Positions 1-4,940 of a stretch of DNA of 6,032 nt are shown one piece after another; positions within the stretch are counted from its first letter, which is position 1; each line of letters begins with the position of its first letter. Location: the NCBI GenBank assembly GCA_031376425.1, contig JANMDR010000071.1, positions 1 to 6,032 of the forward strand, given 5' to 3'. The notes below the pieces were generated by a model, which was given only the letters and a program-made list of their open reading frames with translations, had not been told where the DNA came from and ran no database searches. Both the position numbers and the translations under genes were made by a program. Source of the DNA: JANMDR01 sp031376425. GTDB taxonomy: Bacteria; Pseudomonadota; Gammaproteobacteria; Burkholderiales; Usitatibacteraceae.

Positions 1-890
1 TATTCCGCTTCGGGCCATGCTTGTGATAAATCATCGGCGGAAATTATGGGGCATACTACGTCATAGCGGCCTTGCACAATTGTGCAGGGGATGTGGCGAA
101 TTTTATTTAGGTTATCCAAAATAAAATTTGTGGGTAGAAAAATTTCGTTCATCATGTAATGCGCTTCGATACGCGCCAAGCCGCTGGCTACGCGGTCGGA
201 CGCAAAGCCTGCTACCAAACTCGCGCTGGGAATCAATGCGGAACAGCTACCCTCATAGCTGCTCCACACCCGTGCGGCGGGCATACGCACTGCTGCATCT
301 TCATGCGTGAGCTTAGCGAAATACGCCTGCAGTACTGTTTTATACGAAGCCCTATCTGCCGCATCTAAAATGCTTACAAACTGCCGCCAAGGCTCTGGAT
401 ATATATGCTTCATGCCGAACAAAAACCAATCAATTTCTGATTCTCTACACAAAAACACGCCGCGAATCACCAAAGCCGAAACATGGCTAGGGTGGTGCTG
501 CGCATACGCCAGCGCCAAGGTAGAGCCCCAAGAGCCGCCAAATACCGCCCAACGCTCAATGTTTAGCAAAGTGCGCAAGCATTCAATATCGGCAATTAAA
601 TGCGGCGTGGTGTTGTCCCGCAATTCGCCCACAGGGGTTGACCGCCCTGCCCCACGCTGATCAAAAATAACGATGCGATAAAAATTGGGATCAAAAAATT
701 GCCGGTGCACCGCCGACGCCCCCGACCCCGGCCCGCCGTGTAAAAACAACACCGGCACACCATCAGGATTGCCGCTTTGCTCGTAGTACATGGTGTGTAC
801 AGCATCCAGCACCAAAGTGCCTTGATCATAAGGCAACATTTCGGGATAAAAATCAGTGCGCAAACCGCGCTCTATTGGGGAATCGTTCAT
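1..890 (-). CDS. pip: Proline iminopeptidase (alpha/beta-hydrolase), C-terminus cut by window edge
   Basis: Cytoplasmic serine peptidase that removes N-terminal proline from peptides (peptidase family S33). I translated 296 residues by hand. The frame is open through base 1, so the end of the gene lies outside the window. Visible motifs are HGGPG at residues 51-55 (oxyanion hole region), DQRG at 77-80, and GGSWGS at 118-123 with Ser120 as the nucleophile. Near the end, GRYDVVCP has Asp277 as the probable catalytic acid. The catalytic His, normally a little further on in a GH motif, lies in the missing 20 or so residues of this roughly 315-residue family. The start is ATG at 890-888. An in-frame TAA lies only six bases upstream of it, so no longer start is possible. 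No good Shine-Dalgarno is seen. It is separated from the next gene by about 700 bases of repeats and looks like an ordinary housekeeping neighbour, not part of the DGR. Confidence 0.93.
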   Translation of the reverse strand, partial: MNDSPIERGLRTDFYPEMLPYDQGTLVLDAVHTMYYEQSGNPDGVPVLFLHGGPGSGASAVHRQFFDPNFYRIVIFDQRGAGRSTPVGELRDNTTPHLIADIECLRTLLNIERWAVFGGSWGSTLALAYAQHHPSHVSALVIRGVFLCRESEIDWFLFGMKHIYPEPWRQFVSILDAADRASYKTVLQAYFAKLTHEDAAVRMPAARVWSSYEGSCSALIPSASLVAGFASDRVASGLARIEAHYMMNEIFLPTNFILDNLNKIRHIPCTIVQGRYDVVCPIISADDLSQAWPEAE

Positions 891-1056
891 ATAGGTTTAG
901 CCAAAGTGTGAATAGCTAGACGATAACAGATTCCAGATTCAATGGGCGAGTGCGCGTCCATGTTGCGTCACCGCTCATCGCGAAACAACGTCGCCTAGGT
1001 AACGCCCCATCGCTCTCGGTGAAACACCGCCAACTACGTAGCGCACCTCCGTCTCT

Positions 1057-1207
1057 GTAGGGGTGTATTGGCACAGACGTACGTATCTTGTGATCGATAT
1101 TGAACAGCATCAGTGTGCGCATAGGCAAAGCCGTCATATTTTCGCCATTTGGGCGCATGCACGACCATCATATTTTTACCGTTTGGGCGCATGCAAGGCG
1201 CCCCTAC
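1057..1207. mobile_element. MITE-like palindromic repeat, copy A (left arm deleted)
   Basis: This copy of 151 bases begins GTAGGGGTGTATT and ends with GCGCCCCTAC. It is homologous to copy B at 1252-1422 over its whole length. Relative to B it lacks 20 bases of the left arm after gtatt, so its left end can no longer fold back on itself. The right arm (1185-1207) is GGGCGCATGC followed by AAGGCGCCCCTAC, which forms an imperfect hairpin. Internally a 34-base unit is repeated in tandem (1132-1165 and 1166-1199), each copy carrying TTTGGGCGCATGCA. There is no coding capacity. I see no clear target-site duplication. Confidence 0.6.
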
Positions 1208-1251
1208 ATGGCGGCAATCCTATACGCCAACAACGGAGTGAAACTGCCTCT

Positions 1252-1422
1252 GTAGGGGCGTATTGCATACGCCCTCGTCGTGTTGGCATAGAAGCATGCA
1301 TCTTGTGATTGATATTGCACAACGTCGGTGCGTCCACAGGCAAGGTCGTCATATTTTCACTGGTTGGGCGCATATACGACCGTCGTATTTTCACCGTTTG
1401 GGCGCATGCAATGCGCCCCTAC
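1252..1422. mobile_element. MITE-like palindromic repeat, copy B (intact inverted ends)
   Basis: This is a 171-base element with terminal inverted repeats of 23 bases. The left arm at 1252-1274 begins GTAGGGGCGTATTGC and the right arm at 1400-1422 ends GCAATGCGCCCCTAC. They are inverse complements with two mismatches. Each arm is itself a perfect hairpin: GGGCGTAT-TGC-ATACGCCC and GGGCGCAT-GCA-ATGCGCCC. Between them a 34-base unit is tandemly repeated (1347-1380 and 1381-1414), as in copy A. There is no ORF of its own. Short palindromic, non-coding, multi-copy elements with paired ends fit the description of MITEs mobilised by another element's transposase. The family is not identified and flanking target duplications are not evident. 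Confidence 0.65.
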
Positions 1423-1467
1423 AACGACGGTGATCCTATGTGCCGACAACGTGGTTCGCCACCGCTT

Positions 1468-1487
1468 GGGCGAAAGATTTTTCGCCC
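1468..1487. repeat. Perfect 8-bp hairpin related to the MITE arms
   Basis: GGGCGAAA-GATT-TTTCGCCC is a perfect inverted repeat with a four-base loop, followed by GTACAAC. Its GGGCG...CGCCC core followed by a TAC-containing end resembles the arms of the elements at 1057-1422. It may be the end of a third, mostly lost copy. It could also act as a transcription stop, though no clear T-run follows on either strand. Confidence 0.45.
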
Positions 1488-1593
1488 GTACAACGGTGAC
1501 ATGCTGCGTATAATAAAACAATTGCAATCGCAATAATTATGTCACCGCGACGAAAACCAATTATTTTTTGCCCCGAGAAAACCTGCAAACACC

Positions 1594-2032
1594 CTAAAGC
1601 ACATCCTCAGCCGCTCGTGCGCGACTTGATACCTTCGCCCACGCTTTATCGGCTTTTTCTTTGATCGTCAACGCACGGTAACTTTTACCCGCTGCATCCC
1701 CGCTACCCCTAACCTCCTGCCGTGCCCGCTTAAACGCTTTGAGCGCAGCCGCTGCAAAACACTGATTACGCCCCACTACGCGTGTAGGAACTGCTTTTCC
1801 ACCCTGCACAAAACGACGAAACGTAGGTATGGACACCTCTAAATATTCCGCCGCATCGAGAGCGCTAAATTCCGCTGCATTCACCTCACCAAACACGTCC
1901 CATGCGAATAGTTTTGGCTTTGGTTTTCAAACGCAGCAGCCCCCAGTAAGCTAAAAAACCGCGCCCGCGCTCAGCCACCGACATCGCTTTCAAAGTACGC
2001 ATCATCGCTTCTGCTGTTTGGGGTGTTTTCAT
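1594..2032 (-). pseudogene. Small helix-turn-helix DNA-binding protein, split by two apparent frameshifts
   Basis: Two overlapping minus-strand frames appear to be one gene. The first starts at ATG 2032-2030 and runs 48 codons to TGA at 1888-1886 (MKTPQTAEAMM...). The second runs from about GTG 1896 to TAG 1594 (100 codons) and contains a HTH segment, roughly ALDAAEYLEVSIPTFRRFV, followed by GGKAVPTRVVGRNQ, like MerR/excisionase-type HTH domains. Between them a short third frame reads AAAFENQSQNYSHG, which bridges the two smoothly. Adding one G to the G5 run (plus 1940-1944) and one G to the G3 run (plus 1899-1901) gives one continuous protein of about 146 residues. Both breaks being in G runs suggests either homopolymer read errors or a decayed gene. 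The second half could be expressed alone from the GTG. The exact function is not recognised; it may be a small regulator or antitoxin-like protein. No toxin-like partner is visible downstream. Confidence 0.6.
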
Positions 2033-2037
2033 CAGCG

Positions 2038-2044
2038 TTCCTTT
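2038..2044 (-). promoter_or_regulatory. Ribosome binding site of the HTH gene
   Basis: On the minus strand AAAGGAA lies five bases before the ATG at 2032. This good Shine-Dalgarno supports 2032 as the real start of the HTH gene, rather than the GTG at 1896 where the larger intact frame begins. Confidence 0.6.
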
Positions 2045-2084
2045 CGCTCATCTCTTAAAAAACGCATTAACACTTACGGCATCG

Positions 2085-2112
2085 TTAAAAAATTTTTCAA
2101 TGCCTTCGGCAT
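2085..2112 (-). terminator. Possible terminator at the end of the DGR operon
   Basis: Downstream of the target-1 stop codon, the minus strand has ATGCC-GAA-GGCAT (2112-2100), a five-pair stem. It is followed by TTGAAAAATTTTTT. The T-run is not directly at the stem and the stem is short, so this is a weak rho-independent candidate. A similar small hairpin, TGCC-GGA-GGCA (2132-2122), lies immediately after the stop codon. Confidence 0.3.
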
Positions 2113-2132
2113 CCCCCACCCTGCCTCCGGCA

Positions 2133-2987
2133 TTATTCGCTCCGCTCATTCCGCGCCTCCGGCGCTCCCGTACTGCCTGCCCCTGTGGACCTCAGAGCAA
2201 ACCGGAAGCCAAGGAGGTCGTAGCGAAGACCCCGGTGCCAGTAGTCACGGCAGGCCGAACGCGCGTACAGCGCGTAGCCGATCCACGAACCGCCACGGAC
2301 GGCAAATTCCTTAACCCCCTTGCCCGTCGCTCCGCTCGGGCTGATAGCGGCATCCGCCGAATACGTGCGGGGTGCATCAGCACACCATTCCCACACGTTG
2401 CCGTGCATTTGATACAGCCCCCAAGCATTAGCAGGCAAAGCTTTCACGGTCACAGTAGTTTCGCGGAATTCACCTTTCGGCGCTTTTTTATAGGGATATC
2501 CACCGTTGAAATTTACCTGCGCGGTACTGATATTATTGCCAAAACTAAAGGCAGTTTTAGTATCAGCACGGCAGGCGTATTCCCACTGCGCTTCGGTGGG
2601 CAACAGTGCCTCACAACCATCGGGTAAATTTGTCGCCAAGGTACTGCAAAAGCCCGCTACATCATCCCAGCTAACTTGCTCCACCGGCAATTGTGAATCG
2701 GTGGAGAAGTGACTAGGATTTTCGCCGCCCATCACCGCCAGCCAAAGGGCTTGAGTACATGCGGTATCTGCCAACCAAAAGCCGTCTGTAAGCGTTACTT
2801 TATGTTGAGGAGTTTCAGCAACAAAACTCTCATTCTTAAGCGAACCTATTAAAAACGCGCCTGGCTCAATCCAGCGTAACCGCTGCACCACGTCACCCAC
2901 GGTAATTTCGGACCAGAGGCCGTATTTATCGTCACCCCATGCGCTGGCCCACGGGGGTGGGAATTGGGGGGGGAAGCGGCTATTCAT
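2133..2987 (-). CDS. DGR target protein 1, FGE-sulfatase/C-type-lectin fold
   Basis: This is a 284-residue variable protein. The FGE-sulfatase domain (SUMF1/EgtB/PvdO superfamily) runs from about residue 38 to 267. Its motifs in order are GAFLIGS, ENPSHF (89-94), PVEQVSWDDV (101-110), LPTEAQWEYACRA, GNVWEWCAD (197-205), RGGSW (231-235) and LGFRFA (259-264). VR1 codes residues 229-266. An N-terminal lead has a proline-rich stretch and WASAWGDDKYGLW. The catalytic cysteine pair of true FGE enzymes in the C-terminal part is absent. The one Cys inside VR1 replaces a template Tyr. I therefore infer a ligand-binding rather than oxidising role. About 18 residues follow the VR. The start is ATG 2987: it is the only candidate after an upstream in-frame TAG, but it has no Shine-Dalgarno. 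It overlaps by eight bases the end of the open frame running through TR, so translation may be coupled. No signal peptide is evident. Confidence 0.92.
   Translation of the reverse strand: MNSRFPPQFPPPWASAWGDDKYGLWSEITVGDVVQRLRWIEPGAFLIGSLKNESFVAETPQHKVTLTDGFWLADTACTQALWLAVMGGENPSHFSTDSQLPVEQVSWDDVAGFCSTLATNLPDGCEALLPTEAQWEYACRADTKTAFSFGNNISTAQVNFNGGYPYKKAPKGEFRETTVTVKALPANAWGLYQMHGNVWEWCADAPRTYSADAAISPSGATGKGVKEFAVRGGSWIGYALYARSACRDYWHRGLRYDLLGFRFALRSTGAGSTGAPEARNERSE
2153..2165. promoter_or_regulatory. Hairpin just 3' of VR1 (candidate DGR retrohoming element)
   Basis: The 13-base inverted repeat GCGCC-TCC-GGCGC (coding strand GCGCC-GGA-GGCGC) lies 25 bases beyond the 3' end of VR1. The identical 13 bases occur 17 bases beyond VR2 at 5056-5068, read there in a different codon frame. 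In the Bordetella phage DGR a DNA hairpin downstream of the VR promotes target recognition. The stem here is only five pairs, so the role is inferred. Confidence 0.45.
2177..2214 (-). other. Initiation-of-mutagenic-homology (IMH) segment of VR1
   Basis: The 24 bases at 2191-2214 are identical to TR and hold a single coding-strand A, which is unchanged. The next 14 bases (2177-2190, coding GTCCACAGGGGCAG) are identical in VR1 and VR2 but replaced in TR by CTCAATGGTGCAAA. This matches the IMH (in VR) versus IMH* (in TR) distinction that makes DGR transfer one-way. The exact boundary is inferred. Confidence 0.65.
2191..2303 (-). repeat. Variable repeat VR1 of the DGR
   Basis: These 113 bases align without gaps to TR (3185-3297). 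I count 16 differences, all at positions where the TR coding strand has A. No C, G or T of the template is changed. The coded changes relative to the template are N to G, N to Y, Q to L, N to Y, Y to C, N to D, N to Y, R to W, N to L, N to Y, N to D and N to L, plus one silent CGA to CGG. The last 24 bases in the coding direction are unmutated. Confidence 0.97.
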
Positions 2988-3342
2988 GGTGGGAATGTTG
3001 CAAAAAATTCGGCACGATGCGGGGCGTTCGAGGGTAAGGCATGCCGCAAATACCTTCTACTAGCGCCGCACCGGCCTTGCAGTTTGGGTATGCATAATTG
3101 CGTGCACACCACACGACAGCTATTTGGTCCATAGTGGCAATATTAAGCTGGCGAATCCACGCCATCTTTTTTTGCACCATTGAGCTCAGAGCAAACCGGA
3201 AGCCAAGGTTGTTGTTGCGATTACCTCGGTGCCTGTTGTTACGGTAGGCCGAACGCGCGTTCTGCGCGTTGTTGATCCACGAACCGCCACGGACGGCTTT
3301 TTGTCGGCTTTTACTACTTGTAATAGCTATCGTTTCATGCAT
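2980..3342 (-). CDS. Open frame running through the template repeat (doubtful gene)
   Basis: A 120-codon frame starts at ATG 3342 inside the last codons of the RT gene (8-base overlap). It reads the TR in the same frame as the targets (AVRGGSW, INNAQN, LGFRFA) and ends with TAG at 2982-2980, 8 bases inside target 1. After TR it continues for about 66 residues with no domain I recognise, including WCARNYAYPNC. There is no Shine-Dalgarno. The simplest reading is that this is the DGR RNA, with a TR copied from an ancestral target, so that the frame is a relic. The overlaps with both neighbours mean it could still be translated, or could carry ribosomes into target 1, which has no binding site of its own. 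Confidence 0.3.
   Translation of the reverse strand: MHETIAITSSKSRQKAVRGGSWINNAQNARSAYRNNRHRGNRNNNLGFRFALSSMVQKKMAWIRQLNIATMDQIAVVWCARNYAYPNCKAGAALVEGICGMPYPRTPRIVPNFLQHSHHE
3185..3297 (-). repeat. DGR template repeat (TR), part of the template RNA
   Basis: This is the unmutated master copy for VR1 and VR2, beginning 37 bases after the RT stop codon. Its coding strand is rich in AAC/AAT codons (nine Asn codons) exactly where the VRs vary. It also contributes one CAG, one TAC and one AGG codon that vary. Randomising any A in these codons cannot create a stop. On the 3' side TR diverges abruptly from the VRs after CTGAG (IMH*). The functional RNA probably also includes flanking sequence toward 2988, as in other DGRs where downstream RNA is needed for cDNA priming; its ends cannot be read here. 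Confidence 0.96.
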
Positions 3343-4432
3343 TTGTTAGCGCACCATCATGCGGCATTATTTTGCCTTGCCGCGTTTCCCAAAGGGTTTG
3401 TCTAAAGCGCTGCGTTTGCGTTCGTGCCAGCGCGGCGTGGGCGCAGTCACTGGCACGTTGAATATCAGTTGAAGCATAACCAGCTTCTTGCGCAACTGCA
3501 ATCTTTTGGGTGTGTTTACGATACCGCGTGAGCTTGCGGGCGCTCGCCAGCACCACACCTTGGCGCACCCGAAAACCGCAGTAGCGCACCCCCGCCGTAG
3601 TGCGACCAATGTGGACATTAGGCTTTAACCTTAACCCACAAGTTTGCAACAAAAACGCGGTTAGCGCCCCCACGGTTTCTACGGCAGCCGCACGCGTGTT
3701 ACAGCACCAAAGCATATCGTCCATATATCTTACGTGCGCACAAACTTGGGGGTGATTTAGCAAAAAACGGTCAGCGCCATCTAAATACGCATTCGCAAAA
3801 TATTGCGACGTGAGAGCACCGATGGGCAAGCCCTTACCTTTGTGCTCTTCGCCTACCAAACTATTGTTTGAAGATGCTTTAACATAGGGTGCTGCCAGCG
3901 TATCGGTAACAGCATTACTGCGATCAATAATGCGGCCTAACAACGCTAAAAATTCTGCGCCTTTAAAGCGTTGCGCCAGCAAAGATTTTAACGTGCCATG
4001 CTCAATGCTCGGAAAATAAGCAGCCACATCTACCTGCGCTACCCAAGCATAGCGTTGTAGACACTGCTGCACAGCCACAACCGCGCAATGCACGCCCTTG
4101 TTGGGGCGACAGGCAAAGGTAGACGGCACCAACATAGTTTCAAAGCGTGCTGCGGCAATATTCATAATGGCGTGGTGCAGCACGCGATCAGCAAAACAAG
4201 CAGCGGTGATAATGCGATATTTGGGATCAAGAATGGCAAAGCGATGGCTTAAACCCTGCGGAGCGCTGCCATCCAAAATATTTTGTGCGAGCAGATTCAA
4301 GTTATCATCAAGCCGTGCAAAAAATTGCGCAACTGCGGGGCGCTGATGTTTGCCGTGCGCCGCCTTATGGGCTGCTAACAGCAAATTTTCACGACTGGCT
4401 AGTTCCAATAAATTAATAGCTTGACGCTTCAT
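3335..4432 (-). CDS. DGR reverse transcriptase
   Basis: 365 residues, the normal size for DGR RTs. It copies TR RNA into adenine-mutated cDNA together with the accessory protein. RT motifs in order are TFACRPNKGVH around 105-115, QVDVAAYFPSIEHG (133-146, first catalytic Asp135), and GLPIGALTSQYFANAYLD (201-218). The IGxxxSQ motif (204-210) within the last is characteristic of DGR RTs, where most other RTs have a QG-type motif. RYMDDMLW follows, with catalytic Asp238 and Asp239, and then VRYCGFRV (282-289) of the later palm/thumb region. All catalytic residues are intact, so the enzyme should be active. The gene starts at ATG 4432, overlapping the HRDC gene stop as ATGA and preceded by GAGGTG. 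It ends 37 bases before TR. No maturase, endonuclease or retron features are seen. Confidence 0.97.
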   Translation of the reverse strand: MKRQAINLLELASRENLLLAAHKAAHGKHQRPAVAQFFARLDDNLNLLAQNILDGSAPQGLSHRFAILDPKYRIITAACFADRVLHHAIMNIAAARFETMLVPSTFACRPNKGVHCAVVAVQQCLQRYAWVAQVDVAAYFPSIEHGTLKSLLAQRFKGAEFLALLGRIIDRSNAVTDTLAAPYVKASSNNSLVGEEHKGKGLPIGALTSQYFANAYLDGADRFLLNHPQVCAHVRYMDDMLWCCNTRAAAVETVGALTAFLLQTCGLRLKPNVHIGRTTAGVRYCGFRVRQGVVLASARKLTRYRKHTQKIAVAQEAGYASTDIQRASDCAHAALARTQTQRFRQTLWETRQGKIMPHDGALTNA

Positions 4433-4938
4433 AAAGGCACCTCGGGCTTAGGTGCAAAGGCGTTTTGCAGTAAGGCTAAGAACACCGCTGCGTATTTAGT
4501 TACCCGCGCTTCACCCACGCCATCAATGGCACGCAGTTGCGTACTAGTGAGCACACGCTCACGCACCATACAAGCAAGCTGCTCATTTGAAAACAGCGCA
4601 TAGGGCGGCACACCCTCGGCCTGTGCGGTGGTGGCACGTAAATTGCGCAACTCTGCAAATACGGCAAAATCTGCTGGTTCAAGCACATCACGATAGTCAA
4701 TTTTAGCCGTAGCCGATTTAGCGCCCACCCCATTACTAGGGGCACGCAATGCCTGCGGCAAGGCACCTGCACCCACCACCACGGTGATGCACAAGCTCCA
4801 AAACGATGCCGCACCATCAGCCACCCATTGCTTTTCAACATGTACCACACGATGCTGCTGCATAAATAAATTAAGCTCGGCTTGGGCGGTGGCGGGGTTG
4901 AGTGCTGGAACACTAAAAAAGTTTAGGGTGGTGGTCAT
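4429..4938 (-). CDS. DGR accessory protein with HRDC domain
   Basis: 169 residues. The C-terminal part (about 90-161) is an HRDC domain, a small helical nucleic-acid-binding module. It is recognised by FAVFAELRNLR, GVPPYALFSNEQL, and LRAIDGVGEARVTKYA with the helix-hairpin-like GVG. The N-terminal part (1-55) contains ELNLFMQQHRVVHVEKQW followed by VADGAASFWSLCI. The middle (56-88) is low in recognisable features. HRDC-domain proteins replace Avd as the accessory factor in a known subset of DGRs and are presumed to bind nucleic acid alongside the RT. The start ATG 4938 is two bases after the target-2 stop and has no Shine-Dalgarno, so it probably relies on reinitiation. The stop overlaps the RT start. 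Confidence 0.9.
   Translation of the reverse strand: MTTTLNFFSVPALNPATAQAELNLFMQQHRVVHVEKQWVADGAASFWSLCITVVVGAGALPQALRAPSNGVGAKSATAKIDYRDVLEPADFAVFAELRNLRATTAQAEGVPPYALFSNEQLACMVRERVLTSTQLRAIDGVGEARVTKYAAVFLALLQNAFAPKPEVPL
4438..4443 (-). promoter_or_regulatory. Ribosome binding site of the RT gene
   Basis: On the minus strand GAGGTG lies five bases before the RT start ATG (4432), inside the end of the HRDC gene. Together with the ATGA overlap it fixes the RT start and suggests coupled translation. Confidence 0.6.
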
Positions 4939-4940
4939 GA

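Larger units (their letters stand above)
891..1593. other. Gene-free stretch filled with degenerate palindromic repeats
   Basis: No open frame here has a recognisable domain or a convincing start. The short frames on both strands read through repeat sequence. From 1057 to 1422 the stretch holds two copies of a MITE-like repeat. A further hairpin lies at 1468-1487. The part at 891-1056 has words such as gtgaaac and caacgtcgcc that look like decayed relatives of the same repeat, but I cannot align a full copy. From 1500 to 1593 the DNA becomes AT-rich. ATTGC-AATC-GCAAT (1521-1534) is a weak hairpin that could end transcription of the minus-strand gene stopping at 1594; this is only a guess. Confidence 0.6.

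Noticed and set aside
916..1394. Several open frames of 70-80 codons on both strands in the repeat region
   Set aside because: They read through the two MITE-like copies, resemble one another only because the repeats do, have no domain motifs and no good ribosome binding sites.
1057..1422. Repeated units that might suggest a CRISPR array
   Set aside because: Only two degenerate long copies with internal tandem duplications and terminal palindromes; no short regular repeats separated by unique spacers and no cas genes.
2100..2627. Plus-strand 175-codon frame across target 1
   Set aside because: It is antisense to a well-supported FGE-fold gene; its similarity to other plus-strand frames comes from the VR/TR sequence identity.
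2133..2987. Active formylglycine-generating enzyme for a sulfatase
   Set aside because: The catalytic cysteine pair is not present, no sulfatase gene is nearby, and the equivalent region is the mutagenised VR.
3367..3618. Alternative minus-strand frame inside the RT gene
   Set aside because: Shadow of the RT, which has all catalytic motifs in the main frame.
3335..4432. Group II intron or retron as the source of the RT
   Set aside because: No maturase or endonuclease domain and no msr/msd-type structure; the IGxxxSQ motif and the TR/VR pairs place it as a DGR RT.
4500..4913. A 137-codon minus-strand frame overlapping the HRDC gene
   Set aside because: It is out of frame with a clearly recognisable HRDC protein that has tight junctions to both neighbours; the composition of the product is not protein-like.
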